Notes: a model not told the origin generated them from the sequence alone. A stretch of DNA of 62,000 nucleotides from Branchiostoma floridae (GCF_000003815.2 NC_049983.1:10977870-11039869); one strand, 5' to 3'. Shown: positions 1 through 13,511, counted from the first letter of the stretch. Numbers and translations are program-made.

Positions 1-159
1 TCCGTCCGGAAGTTCAGCAGACGGGTCCATTCCGTGAACAAGGCTGACGGAGTCGGCTGAAAATTTGGGGTAAGTCCCAACTAATCTTGGTGTTGGTTAA
101 GTAAAGTTTAGTTTTTCCACAATGTCATTTACCAACACAGATGAACTTTCATACTAAGT

Positions 160-1030
160 TTCACTCTATTATTTCTTCTAGAACACGACAAGACGAACCA
201 TTTGGAACCTAACTCTGGTGACCTACTCCAGTGGTGCCATGTTGAGAAGCCAATCCACTAATGACCTTTCCCCCTCACCACCACTCGATGGCATTTCAAT
301 GCAGTACGGATACAACTTACGTATGTCAGGAAACTTGCACTCTATTGTTTCTTCCAGAACACGACTAGATAAACCATTTGGAGCCTAATTTTCTGTTGAC
401 CTCCTCCAGTAGAACCAATGTTGAGAAGCTAATCCACTGATGACATTTCCCCCTCACCACCAATCTATGGCATTCCAATGCAGTACGGATACAGTTTACG
501 TTTGTCTGGAAAGTTTCACTCTATTGTTTTTCCAAAACACGACTAGATAAACCATTTGAAACCTAATTTTCTGGTGACCTCTTCCAGTAGTGCTTTGTTG
601 AGAAGCCAATTCACTAATGAGATTTTTCCCTCTCACCGCCAATCGATGGCATTTCAATGCAGTATGGATACAGCTTACGTTTGTCTGGAAAGTTTCACTC
701 TATTGTTAACACGACTAGATAAACCATTTGCGACCTAATTTTCTGGTGACCTACTCCTGGACCAGTAGAACCATGTTGAGAAGCCAATCCACTAATGACC
801 TTTTCCCCCTCACCACCAATCTATGGCAGTTCAATACAGTACGGATACAGGTTACGTTTGTCTGGAAAGTTAAGTTTCACTCTATTGTTTCTTCTCGAAC
901 ACGACAAGACGAACCATTTGGAACCTAATTTTCTGGTGACCTATTCCAGTGGTGCCATGTTGGAAAGCCAATCCACTGATGACCTTTTCCCCCTCACCAC
1001 CAATCGATGGCATTTCAATCCAGCACAATG
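160..1030. repeat. Tandem array, about 175-bp unit, five copies
   Basis: The octamer AACCATTT recurs near 196, 372, 550, 722 and 912. Each time it is followed by the same block: CCTAATTTTCTGGTGACC, then TTGAGAAGCCAATCCACTGATGA, CCCCTCACCACCAATC, GCAGTACGGATACAG and TTTCACTCTATTG. The spacing is 172–190 bp. Copies differ by scattered substitutions and small indels, so this is a moderately old minisatellite. Short open frames here exist because the repeat is open in several frames; none looks like a protein. A weaker partial copy may begin near 120. Confidence 0.9.
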
Positions 1031-1780
1031 GCCTACTTGTCCCCACTAGGGAATCTCGACACGACATTACTCTTACGATTCATTATTCATTCGGTGTGAT
1101 CCGTTGCCAAGAGACCACACGCCCCACCTTGAATCCTACCTTGCCAATACAGTAATGCTATAATGGATGGAGGATAAGAGAGGTGGATTCTCGGGTCGCC
1201 AACCTTTTCTAGTTTATTTTACAGATTAGTGGCTGGTCCTGAGTGGAATGCTAATGTTGTCCTTGGTTCCGTCTACTTGGGTTCTGTTTTAACGTCAGGT
1301 TACTTCGCCTGGGACTGTGGTTAATCAGCTCGTCCATGGTGTGACTGAGAAAATGTCACACATAGGGGGAGACTTAATTATTATGACAAGAGCAAAGACA
1401 AGGGTGAAGTGTTTGAAATGTCAAAAAACGTCATAAACGTTAACCAATAAACTCGCTTTGATGGAACTTTTCTTCTGTTTCTGATGCTTCTTGGAGCGTT
1501 CCCAGCTTATGATGAAAAAAAAACATATGATTTATTTTCTGATGTGTTATGCTTCCGTTTGTATCTAAGTTACTTTTAAAATGGCGGATTTGAAATCTTT
1601 CTTCAACTTAAACTATATTATATGTATCCATTAAAAAAGATCAATACAATTATGACTCTGCACCATTCAAATTCATTTCTATTTTTCTGCTCGTTTTCCA
1701 AAAAGTACAATCGTATATCTCTTTATGTTTAAGGCAAGACATCTCATTATATATCTATATATCACAGTGCAGATAGGAAT
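1031..1780. other. Non-coding, nothing recognised
   Basis: AT-rich intergenic DNA with short A and T runs. I see no ORF of interest, RNA gene or repeat structure here. Confidence 0.6.
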
Positions 1781-1783
1781 CCA

Positions 1784-2316
1784 GGAGAATTCGAAATTCT
1801 CCTAGGAGAGATTGGAATTCCGGAACAAGTCTATTTTCTTAAACTTCAAAGTTTCAAGCAATACATGTACAACAAAGGGTTTATGACTTTTAATGTGCTG
1901 TCACTAGTGTATAACATTAGCTTATTCCATATAGCTAACTTCAAATTTCTGACAAGTTACACAACATAGGCTTTATCTTTTCTTCTGGTGCCTAAATGTC
2001 AAGAATATGACGTATGCAACTCACTAGTATATAACAGTACCTTTGTCTATGGCTATCTTTGAATTTCTAAACAAATAATACACACATTCTTAAGTATAGC
2101 ATGTTGGTACAATTCCAATTTCCCCTAGGAGTATTCTAAATTCCTTAATTCCAATCTCTATTGTAGTAGAGACATACGGTTTGCCGCACCTTTCGGTATA
2201 TATATTTTGGTATACAATTCCAATCTCTCCTAGGAGTATTTGAAATTATCCTTAATTCCAATCTCTATTGTACTAGAGACATACGGTATTATACCGCACT
2301 TTTCGGTATATATGTA
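1784..2316. repeat. Foldback-like repeat cluster with an internal tandem duplication
   Basis: The 21-mer at 1799–1819 (CTCCTAGGAGAGATTGGAATT) is the reverse complement of 2216–2236. A unit of about 100 bp is duplicated in tandem (about 2108–2205 and 2213–2316): AATTCCAAT, CCTAGGAGTATT, AATTCCAATCTCTATTGTA, TAGAGACATACGGT, CGGTATATAT. A local palindrome GGAGAATT-CGA-AATTCTCC lies at 1784–1802. This resembles a small decayed inverted-repeat element rather than a gene. Confidence 0.6.
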
Positions 2317-5300
2317 TTTTTTCCTCAGCTCGCAGGATACCCTTTTCCTGCTCTTTCTGTGTCAGCTATGGAGTAAATTATTATCCTAGTTACAGGACGC
2401 CTCACCCAATCACCAGTGGTCCGACCTTATGTAACGTTTGATGAACCAATGACGTGGAGTTATAAATCGCTGCAATTTGAAACCTCTGGACCTTATAATC
2501 ACCCGTGATGCTTCACTAACGGGACAGTGACGAGCCATTTTTAGAAATCACCCCGATGCGGGAAATATTGAATTATTCATTTTGCAAGTATTTTCGAATG
2601 CCTTCTCGATAGTAATACCAACCGGAATTCCTCAGATGAATAGTTGGAATTGCTATTGATGTTGGTGTTATTACAGGTAATCAAAAGGGCCATCGGTATT
2701 CTATACGGCAGGACTGTGATATTTGTAAGTTAATCAAGTAGAAAGTTGCGCCGGTAAGGTTTAGTGTTAAGCAAAATCAATCGGATAGAAGCGTTGATGA
2801 GCAGTCATATATCTTAAATACCCTTTCCACCAGATGCTACGACTGCTGAACGACAAAAATAGATAGATATTGAGCTGTATTCTTTACGTTTTGTGTGTTT
2901 ATTGTCTTGAAAATCATACGATCGTACACATCTTGTACCAAATTATGAAGTTAATGGTCACAGAAATTGTCATTTCTAATTCTAATTTTTTGTCTCAGAG
3001 CAATCGACGTCTATTGAAAAGAAGGACTTATTAGATTTAATCGTTCTATTAAACCAAATCTTTGGAAACAAACGCCCTTCCTGCTGTCTAAATATATTGG
3101 AAGGTATATTACATTTCATAACGTATCGGCCACTTTTTCAATATCACCTGTCATGAATTCAGCAATATACCCATCTATTTAACCTTTAGGAAAGGCTATG
3201 CCCTTTTCTACGCTGTGTGATTGCTATGTGAGAGATGCTAGAATGAAACTTTGCAACAAAATACATCTTAGATATCGTGGGCCCGCAGTATCCGACTCAT
3301 AACATAACACTCAAGGTTTGCTCTTAATTGATGGAGACCTCTCATCACGCTGTAGGTGAAGCCTCCTTTGTGGTACCAATCCCGCTACACCCTCCAGGAA
3401 TACCCCGATAGACCCTCTAGGGATTAGGTGGCTAACGCCTAAGCGCTTATTATAATGAAGCAAAGCACTCGATGGCATTATGAAGGTCAAAGCTTTTGTG
3501 CGCAAGCTACAGTGATACCAAGATACAGTTGTGACAAATGAGCTCAACACACACAGTTCATCAAGCACTGATAACTGCATCTTTTGAATTCTATCTGTAG
3601 AGACGTAAGATCCAACGTATCTCTCGTTTTGATCATATAGCGAAGGTAGAGGGCAAGCGCGATTGTCATGCGTTTCTCGCATCCGGATGCTATGTTTATG
3701 ACGGGCTAATAAAAGTGTCCATTTACTACCAGGAAACAACTGAGCTTGAAGCGGCTTATAGATGTATACATAATCAGGTGTGATATTTAGCCACTGACAA
3801 TTTTCAGTTTGTTTCCATATTTGGCCTAGAGATATGCAGCCAGTCCACCTCCCATGAAATATTCCCAGGGATTGAATGTATGTTTCTTACTAGATACGAT
3901 CTGAATGTTATATAACGCACCCCAACCACTAAAACAGAATACGCCTTAAGATAAAACCGAATGTTTATTTTTCTTACGTAAAACGCACCCTTTGACCATA
4001 CGGATATTGAGGTTCAGGTAAAATCGAATTGCGGGAGCATGACTGTTTTGATGCGTTATATTTATCACCATTATGGCTTGTCAATGGCAATTATCACCCA
4101 GGTCAACACACACGCGTACATGCAAGCAATGAGGTACAGCGAGGGTTGTGAAGCAAGGAAGATTCCTACTCACGTCTGCTAGCTGTGTGGCGCTGGGGTC
4201 CGCCTCGATGCTGCAGCTGCGGGTGAAGTTGACCCCGCTATGGCTGGGCGAGGTCGGCTTGTGGCTCTGGTACCAGGCTCCAGAACTCAGGACAAGATGG
4301 CGGCGCTTCTGGCACATCTGACACAGCCATTCCTCACCCTACAGGCACAACAAATTGCGTGCAAAATTAGGTATTTAAACAACTGAAAGTAACCCCCATC
4401 CCCGCACATCATTTACAATGCTAGATGACACCAATCTTGTATCTTGTCCTACATAAAGCATGTGCACAGGATTACACTACGTCACAGAAATCTGTGCGCA
4501 TGCTAACGGGGTGGTTTGAACAGTTTTCTGGGTCCAAGGGAAATCAAACGGAATGACTTTTTCTGACAGGGTGCGTGAACTCTGCTCAGGAAATAAGGAT
4601 TCGTCCCGGAAAATGCTGGGGTTGAGTCATTTATTCTAATGCCGAACCAGGACGATAGAATCAGCAGGAGAAAATTAATGTGGCAATCCTGCAGCTGCGT
4701 TTCCGACATTGCCAACGACCTATTTACGGGCCGGAATAATGTACTATGCCGGGGGACGCTCCCATTGCCGATCGGTTAGCGTCAGGTATATGTAATATCA
4801 GATTTACTTGAAGGAAAACTATAATTGTATTCAACGTAAGTTGCACACTTGAAAGTCCTATTGTTCAGGGAGGAAACCTACATGCATTGTCATAGACACC
4901 AATATCTATATAAGACATTATATGGTGTGCATAGGTGTATTGTCTGCACATATACAAGAAGATCAAAAACAACTACATGACGTGATGGGGCTAACGATGT
5001 CTAAGGACCTCCAAGAGAGCCTAAAAGAAGGTAATGATAATGATTGTAGTGAACAGAAATATGACGCACACACCTATCTAAATGGAGCGCCCACGTAACA
5101 ATTCGGGCTGCACAGAAATATGGCGGATTTTGAGCTCATTTTTGTATTCCTCATATATTCCGCCATGACAAGAAAGAACATCATCAACGCGGCAAACATC
5201 GCAATGATACCCGCGCTAAAATTGGATTGAAACGCATCCAAACGTAAATCACTTTGCTCACTTTCGTTTTCCCAAGAGCCCCATTATGGTACTATCAATA

Positions 5301-7884
5301 GATTCGATTCATTTGCCGACTTGACTTTGGGACATCATCAACTGTAACCTGGTCAAGGATGCCGGGCATATGCCTCCTCTAATGCATTTACAGAGCTAAA
5401 TGACCTACCTAAGTATGGAGGATGCATCCGCAGAATGCCGTATGAAACATGGAGAAACACGTGCGTTTTACGCTTATCCCCTGCGGCACGGCAGACCACA
5501 CATCGACCGACCACATCATTGTCTTTTATAGCCTCCCCCGTTCAACTCCTGAATGGTCACACGGGTTGCCTTTGAGCTAAACACACTCATCGTGGAGTAG
5601 CTAGGAGTGATTTATTTACACATTTGTAAGGGCCCTTAATTTTTGTTACATACAACAATGTAGCTGATATAAGAGGCAAACAATGCGGCAGGTGGTTGTA
5701 TTCTCACAGCGCACCACGCGACGGAGTCATTGGGGACCTTATTAATGACACAGCGGGTATATTCTACTCGCGGCGTACACACAAATATTGTCGCTGGGGC
5801 TTAGATTAGATTTGCTTAGTGGATAAAATAAAAGTGCAAACAATGAATACGTGTGAACATGGAGATTTGTTTGTAGAAATGATAATAACAACCTACTGCT
5901 ACGTCAAAGAGAGAGATACATGAATCATATTTCCCAGAAGGGCACAGAGGGCGTACTGATTGAGTCAGGGATTTAGTGGTCACCAGTTTACCTCGTTTGA
6001 AAATCACACAAGGGCATTTTGTGTATTACAGAGAGAGACAAATAGACAAATACGGTGTGACAATATTTGATTAGTCAATGAATTCAACTGCGCTACGGCA
6101 AGAATAGATGTATGTGTCGCTATATATAGCTTCCAAGTTGATTTATTGCATGTGATTTCATTTCAAACAATACTCGGTGCTACGCGCGCGCTTGAGCTCG
6201 GTGTATCAAAGTCAGATTAGACGATATGTGTCTACATCTACACTAAACATGTGTCCCTTAAACCCAGACACTATCATGGCATAGCCTACAATATTTAAAT
6301 CATAGTCCTTTTGCTGATAAAAGCGAAGCATTCAAAGCACCAGTCCTGAAAACGTTATAACAGCGCCACCAGGCGTCAAAGGTTGGCTTTGCTTTGACAC
6401 GTAGGGTGAAGTGAGCACGGTAGTCATGCATATCCTGGATGAATACAAGTGCGCCTAGCTCAAAGCGTATTTTGATTGACTCTCAGGCACCCTCATGAAG
6501 AACACTGTGACGTCTTGATCTCTAAGAAGCGTTGTCGGTTTACTTCATTCAACATTGCAGCAGAACTTCTTTTTTTTTTTGGTATCTTTTGTCCTTAACA
6601 TGCTACGGTCTTGTTTGATAGATTGAGTTCATACCATTGGAATGTGAGAGTTAAGGACCCTTCCTGGGGGTTATACGGTGCTGCAAGGAAGCCAACTAAA
6701 GTAAGGATTAAATACAGAACCTGACAGAGGTCATTGCTATGCTTCCCTTTTTTACCGTAAACATAATTGATAAATGATAATTATTAATACAAATTTATCA
6801 GGCACGTCATTTGTTGTACTTGGAAAACATTAAGATGACTGTTATAGGCCGCGAGAGAGAGAACTAACCCACCGAGTGAGCGAAGTATTGGAAAGTTCCT
6901 TAGAATTGAAAGAAACAGCACTCTCACGTAATGCTAAAGTTCAAATGTGATCAAATGGAAATCAAGTGGTCAATGTGGAGTAATGTTGACCGGTGGTTAA
7001 GGCAAAATGGATCCCTCTGGTTGGTCAACGTGTTCTAGCTATATGATCACGCTTTCGATATGCTACTATATATTTATAAATTCATACACTCCGTGCCAAG
7101 AGTTTAACTATCGCCAGCTTCATTGGCCGTTTTATAAATCTTCGAACAGCACATCGAAAGCCAATTATAGAGAAACACACTGCCCATTTACGGTCTAACA
7201 GTCATCCGTTTTGCCTTGCGGCACCACTAAAATGTATTAACAATGAATCATACACATTGCCAATCGCCTTCAGTTCAGTTCAGTTGCCAATTGCCTATAA
7301 TTGGGCAAAGTTAGACAATGAACGACAAGTAGGTCCAGGAAAAGTGGGCTTCTATAAATGTGTTCGATAAAAGTTTCATCGCAATAATGAATTGTCGGTC
7401 TGGGCCACGTCACAAATAACACTTATGTCTGCAAAGCAGCATTAAAGGTGACAGCTTGGCAATAGTTAATCGGCCACTTTTATTGTTTTGTCAATAGCAC
7501 TGCCCAACGGAAATACCACTGGATCATCTGCCGGCCATATAACTGCAAAATTTAGGTTTCCTTCCTTTTATGGTAATAGAAACCACCTGGCCCAGACGGT
7601 CTAAAACTGGGAGTGGTATGAACCATTGACCGCCCATTCTGCGGCACGATATTTTACGACAGTTCAGAACATGTATATATGGTGATATTTATCATGCATA
7701 TACCCTTATTATAAAAGCTCATTCGTGTTAGGCTTAGGTCCCAATTCCCAGCTCGGGGCCTGGCCGGTAGCTTTCGGAAACGAAAAATATTACATAAAAG
7801 GCAACAAAAAATAAAGAACGTAAAAAAATAGTCATGAGCCTAATTTATGCATATTCCTTGATAAACACTTGTCAAGGCAACGTT
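2317..7884. other. Non-coding desert, nothing recognised
   Basis: There is no convincing coding exon on either strand. The longest open frame (3311–3739, minus, 142 codons) has no recognisable domain and no flanking splice pattern that I trust. The stretch contains ordinary AT-rich sequence, a short poly-T at 6569–6580 and GA-rich bits. Confidence 0.5.
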
Positions 7885-7914
7885 AGCCCTAACCCTAACC
7901 CTAACCCTTACCCT
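7885..7914. repeat. Interstitial telomere-type tract (CCCTAA)n
   Basis: Three CCCTAA units in a row followed by one degenerate CCCTTA, i.e. TTAGGG on the minus strand. It is too short to be a telomere and is a typical interstitial relic. Confidence 0.8.
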
Positions 7915-9291
7915 ACTTTTCTTTTCCGCAAACATCCCGACCGGGCCCCGGTTTGGAAATGGGACCTAAGCCTAAGTAGTACTGTTGTAATCATAGTACA
8001 ATGCTAAATTTTCTTCCAACCTTCGTGTCAGAAGAAAGCTTAGCATTGTATTATGTATACTCCATTATGCAGATAGAGGTATAGAGCATACCTACATGTA
8101 GACGTGTGTTGAAGCATAAGCAGTGACTTCAGCCCTTGCACTCGTACCGTTATACATATGTAATAACGAGAGACAAGTATCATGATGAATGGACCCATTT
8201 ATTCTATGTAGATGGCAGGAAGTTTATGATTAACTTCAGAATAACGAGAATAACAATTTTAATATAGTCGGCCAACCTTCGATCTTCATTTCCTGTTGGG
8301 AAGGAGGATAAATCAATAATCTACGCGGACGCCAGCGGCATACTGATGCTTAGCCATGGTGCGCTTTTGCTCTGAAGAGATAGGGGGAGCAAATACATGT
8401 ACGCCTCTTTCCATGCAAATGAGTAACACCATTTTGCAAAGTTGACCCGAGTTGTTGCTGAGAAAAATGTTTTATTGTATGAGTCTCTGTGCTATTTTGA
8501 TGGTGTTCCTTTGGGAATTTATTATTTTTTTGCAAGTCCAAAGTTCTACTCATTTGACGCGGTGAAATTCATTACAAACGGCAGATTAGTCACTTCTACT
8601 AGCCTAAACAGCGTTTGGTTTGTACGTGTGACACCTTCCATTTGCCTGTCAGCACGGTTCGTTCTGAGGTGATAAAGCGTGTGTGTGGTGGGATGATGTG
8701 ACAAAAGAAGCGGTCTTCTGAGGAAAGTAAACTCTCGCCCTCACAGTACGTAACGCGACTTGTTCCACCCACGTCTTACAATGCGTCTTATCTCCCCTCA
8801 ACAGAAGGTGCCCTCCTCACCTCGCGCATGATTAATAACGACATGACTAAACCTCAGGCGAGAAAAACTTTGTCTCTGCCAGAAGAGAATTGGTGGCGAA
8901 TGCGTCCAGAGTTTACTGGATTAGGTCTTCAGGAGGAAAAAATATTATGCGTAACGACATTCCATATGGGAGTCACATTTTACCGTTTCATGGGATCAAC
9001 CAACTGTCGAACTGGATTCTTGCCAAATGTTTATGAAGATAGTTTCTTGGAATTGTTTTACATGCAACAGAAGTACAGACTGTACACGTAGGGGTGTACT
9101 ATGGTCTATATGCGGTGGGCGGTATACCATTGTGGAAATCGCTATGTTACGGTGTTTACAGAGATTCGTTTAAATACTACTGCGTATACGGCAAACCAAC
9201 GTTTTCATGAATGGAACTTAAGAAGGGAAGGCTTTTTTTTTAATAAAACCCTTCGGTATACGTACCTTTAACACAGTGACTACACCCGCTT
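7915..9291. other. Non-coding, nothing recognised
   Basis: Contains an isolated 87-codon open frame at 8828–9091 (plus) and overlapping frames at 8350–8672. None shows a domain, a repeated family pattern or credible splice partners, so they are left uncalled. Confidence 0.5.
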
Positions 9292-9492
9292 AGGGCGCGG
9301 TCACATTCGTCGTGCGATCGTCGTACGATTTTTATGCAGTATGATTTTTAAGCAGACTGTGATGAAACCAACCACATACAAAGATCTAAGACAGTCTTTT
9401 TTCAAACAAGATAGTGGGACTTAAAAGCACACACGCAAATTCCGCATGTTAGCAATCGTACGATGATCGCACGACGTATGTGACCGCGCCCT
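9292..9492. mobile_element. MITE-like element with 39-bp terminal inverted repeats
   Basis: The left arm at 9292–9330 begins AGGGCGCGGTCACATTCGTC. The right arm at 9454–9492 is its near-perfect reverse complement and ends TGACCGCGCCCT. The 123-bp interior has no ORF. Size and structure fit a non-autonomous DNA transposon. A diverged relative sits at 53273–53482 inside the ITIH gene. No clear target-site duplication is visible at the edges. Confidence 0.8.
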
Positions 9493-10026
9493 CAGGACAA
9501 AATCGACTAAGACAAGCCCTATTGATGCATCTACATTTTAGTGTGAGACATCAAAAGTAGGGCATTGTCTCATGGGTCACATCATTGCTCATTTATTATC
9601 CTTACAATGGTGATTTGTTGCCGTTATCTGGGTCAACTGTTTCCACCTCATAAACTACAAATCTTTTATGTAAATTCATCTCAAGATCGTTCTTTCTCCC
9701 AACGTAATGGTAAAATACACATCTATCTTTCATGGAGATGTATCTTGAAGCTAATGCAAAAATATGAACACCCTGCTATGATATTCTTATTTGATGAACT
9801 GACTTAATTTTACCGGTTGAAATCGCGGGACAAATTTTGTACACGCCAGACTCATCCGCATTTAATATTGATAGCCAGAGACATTAAGGTAAATGAACTA
9901 ATCTATCAGTTGGAGTGTAAGTAGAACTCGGATGTTGCCGAGCCCCCTAAGGTATGCCGGAAGTACTGAACAATTTAAAAAGCTTTTCATCACTGTCGTC
10001 ACCGATCTAAAACCACTAGCCTCTAC
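9493..10026. other. Non-coding, nothing recognised
   Basis: An 80-codon open frame at 9565–9807 has no recognisable domain. No other structure was seen. Confidence 0.5.
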
Positions 10027-10181
10027 CAGGCTCCGTGGTTCGGTGGTCTAATTGTAGAAATTGGACAAATAGAGTCCACGTGGTTTGGATAATGGTCCTA
10101 CTCGGCCGGCTGACTCCCCTAGCGTACTATTGACTCTATTTGTCCAATTTCTACAATTAGACCACCGAAACACGAGCTTGG
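10027..10181. mobile_element. Small foldback element, 38-bp perfect inverted arms
   Basis: Positions 10039–10076 and 10132–10169 are exact reverse complements (core TCTAATTGTAGAAATTGGAC and its complement), with a 55-bp spacer. The pairing continues imperfectly outward to about 10027 and 10181. A transcript would fold into a very stable hairpin. This is most easily read as a tiny palindromic MITE. Confidence 0.8.
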
Positions 10182-12164
10182 TCTGAGTCGGGGTGCAATT
10201 CTTTCCACTACCAAATGATTACAGACATCTACAGTAGTCCTACAGGTACATGTATAAGGTATGCAAAGTTTTACATCGTTTAACAGCTTATCTTATAGAC
10301 GGCTGTTTAAACTGATTAACCAAAAGAAAAGATTTTAGCTCATAAAATGTTGATAACTATTCATTTCTTGCCTTTAGGGAACTCTCCCGGGCCATTTTCT
10401 GGACGGATTTACATGAAAAGAAGCTCATATCAATAATATGGCTGTCTGAGACCGTAATGAGCGTGAATGCTTGCAAACGAGCGATAAGGCAATAATACTC
10501 TACAACATGGGGAGAAACACGGGGTAATTTCCGCGTCCACGGAACCACCCGCAGAGCTTTTCATAGTTACATATCTCTAAGAACTCGTAATGGTCCTTAT
10601 CTGAGAAGTCCTTGAAGACAGCTCGCTTCAGGTCTGATACATCATGGGTTTTGCTGCACGTAGATTCTTGTGCGGTGTAAGTGGCCATAAAACTAGAGAT
10701 TCTCGTTCCAAACCGTAGGGTAAATATTTCGAATAGTTCCCTGTTTTTTTAAACTCGTACACACACACACACATGTATATGTATATGAATATGACAGAGA
10801 AAGAGGGAGAAAATCAGGTTTTGAGTATGCTACACTTGTTCGAGAGACAGTTCTACATGTATTACCAAGACTACGACATATCGTTTGTCAAAATTATACA
10901 TCAGCACCTACATTAATGATTGCTACACTGAAAGTGAAGCGCATGTAATATTTCTTAAATACTACAGCTCTTGTGATCTCAGATTGACTTGTTACCACTC
11001 ACACTCACAAGGTTCTTACAAACAACCCACCAGGCAATCTTTGGCCAGGGTTTGCGATTGCCATTCAGTACTATCACCGACTCAAAGTATTTGGGGGTAT
11101 TTGTGAGTAGTTGAGTGGCATTCATTCTAAAGTTAGAATGTATCCGAATCTCCTCAATACTCGAAAGTGACATTAACAGAATATCTGTTGATCAACAAAG
11201 TATAAGCTGTAATGGGCGGTTTCTTTATACGGTATAGTTATCATCTGTTGCAACGTTGTTAATGTGCGGTTGACTTAGCAAATGTGGTCTTTGTGGGACG
11301 GGCAGTGTTTTGTTGCTTTAAAGGTTCGACTATTGATACATTGCCTTGCCTTTTTGATGTCATCTTGCGACCATTACCATACCATATAAGATATCGAAGA
11401 AGACAATAGTTTCGGTTCCTTTCGACCACAGACATGAACCTATACGAGACGTATATGTAATCCATATTCACAGGTATCCACAATATCCAGTACAAACATT
11501 TTTATAGATACATGGATTCTACGTCAGGATCGTAGGTATTTCTTTGACCTGTAAATTGAAAAGTTAAGAATGAGGCTTTGTACAAGTTTCGAATGTTCCT
11601 ATTTTTGACTCCAGCAGCACGGGTGGATGGTGCCGGCTCTGGCCGCTCATTGTGAAGGATGAGCAGATGTGGCAGCCGTTCATGGTCCACTACCTCCTAA
11701 CGTGTCCTGATGAAACCTCTGGCCGGCAGGGCCTGTTTCTACCCCGTGGGCAAATCAACGCGCTCTGATGGATGCCCCGAGAGGTGATGATTCAATGGCC
11801 ACTATCTACAATTGCCTAGGTGAGCACCAGGGGCTTCGGTGCCATCAATCATAACGTCTTTTGTGCACCCATTCGTTTCTACGGGGAATGAAGGCAGGGA
11901 TTGCATTTACGCCAATAAAGCTGTCGAGACAAGACAGGAATAGCAAAGTACCAGCTGACTTTGCAGTACTCCAATGTATTCCTACGTCTCAGGTGATCTC
12001 CGTAGCACAGTTATTGGGACAGGAAAAATTACGCCAGGGTCGCACGTTCCATGTTGAGTCATGCGGGTCGGCGGATGCATACAAAACTACTTTGTTCATT
12101 GGTGTTGAGGTGGAAATTGAGTATTGCGGGTGTTAAGGTTGCAAGGGGGGGGGGGGGTCACCAG
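10182..12164. other. Non-coding, nothing recognised apart from a short CA run
   Basis: A short (CA)n lies near 10758–10773. Several 60–90-codon open frames on both strands overlap one another without any domain. There is a G13 run at about 12145–12157 beside the LINE end. Confidence 0.5.
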
Positions 12165-12570
12165 TACAAAGGCTGTATCTGTATCTATATAGACGGGACG
12201 GTATAACCGCCGTTTGGCGTAACACACCAGCTTCGCAGGCACGCGGCGCGGCAGCAGCTGGTTATGTTACACTGAACGACCGTCACGCCTAACTTTTACA
12301 CATCTATCTGCAAGCGTTCTTTAAAACTACCCAGAGAAGATGCCCCTACTGTACTTGGTGATAACAAATTCCACTCTACGATAGCTCTGGGAGAGTACAA
12401 ATTGTTTAATACATCAATCCTAGGTTGGCAACCCTGGCATTTGAAGGCATGACTGTTTCTTGTTCTTTTTTGGGCTGGTATTAGATACTTATCAGTTGGT
12501 ACGTCCACCAGTTAATTGGTCATTTTGTACATCATGGCTGTCGGACGTCTGATTTCTGTATTGGTTAATA
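12165..12570 (-). pseudogene. LINE (non-LTR retrotransposon) 3' end, decayed
   Basis: Read on the minus strand, 12566–12296 encodes the C-terminal tail typical of CR1/jockey-like reverse transcriptase ORFs. It has MYK, then LVDVPTDKYL, then RTRNSHAFK, then an RAIVEWNLL..STV block and a final SLGSFKERL before TAA at 12298–12296. An in-frame TAA just before LVDVP breaks it. Downstream comes a GC-rich 3' UTR (AGCTGCTGCCGCGCCGCG region) ending in a short ATACAGATACAG tail near 12171, as expected for a LINE 3' terminus. Everything 5' of the tail is missing, so this is a truncated dead copy. Family assignment below 'CR1/jockey-like' is uncertain. Confidence 0.8.
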
Positions 12571-13440
12571 TAAAATGTATTTGTGCTGATTTTAATCTGA
12601 TATATTATATTCTGAAAACGAGTCCATCGAGGGCGAATTGATGTTGCTAGATAAGAACCACACTCTTGATAAGCATAAGCGCCTTAAAAATCACCCACTC
12701 GTCCTGATAACTAGACCAAAATATTTCAAGAAGCCGTTTAACCATGCCTTGTGCGTTTTGACCCTTTTATCGATACTTAGCGGCTAACGTTGGAACGATC
12801 GAAACACCGTAAGTGCCGCCTAATCCCTACTACCCATGTTTTAATGCTACTAAGCGGCTAGACCTTCAAGAAGCTCCAACCCCCTTAAGTTGGTACGAGC
12901 AGGCTTTTTGGTCGTCAAGTATTCAAAAGTGAGGTTTGATTGAAGGGCATATTCAACGTCGTAAATAATTTTCTCCACAATCTGGAACAAAGATGCGAAT
13001 TTCATGGTATTCTAAGTCTTCACTTCACTTCACTTTCTTCATAAACAGTTTTGGGTGAAAACATACTCCAACAATGGTTAAGTTTACTGAATACTCCGAA
13101 CAGGATCCACCTCAATGTAGCGCTAGGATAGGACATCATTGTACCTCTACAAGGTGACGAAATGTGTTGTCGTAATTAGCTCCTCATCATCATGGTTATG
13201 GTTATTAGCTCCTGGTTATAGATGTTACCATCTCATACCACCCCAGGGACCTATACACAAAAATGAACAACCTTGCGGAACTTACTTTCTACCCCAGGTC
13301 TTCCGCTGCAGTACTGTAACAGGCCGCTAATGCCCAAAATCTAATCATTTTAGGTCTCATCAAGAACTTCCCAAATACCAAATATCAATGCAGTCCATTC
13401 AGGCCTTCTGGAGTAATGCTGCGAGTAATGCTGTTGATCC
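12571..13440. other. Non-coding, nothing recognised
   Basis: Unstructured intergenic sequence between the LINE relic and the microsatellite. No ORF with a recognisable domain. Confidence 0.5.
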
Positions 13441-13442
13441 AA

Positions 13443-13453
13443 ACACAGACACA

Positions 13454-13511
<58 letters not shown>

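Noticed and set aside
3311-3739. 142-codon minus-strand ORF
   Set aside because: No domain, no family resemblance, no credible splice partners; likely open by chance.
8828-9091. 87-codon ORF with fairly protein-like composition
   Set aside because: Isolated, with no recognisable family and no neighbouring exon; too little to call.
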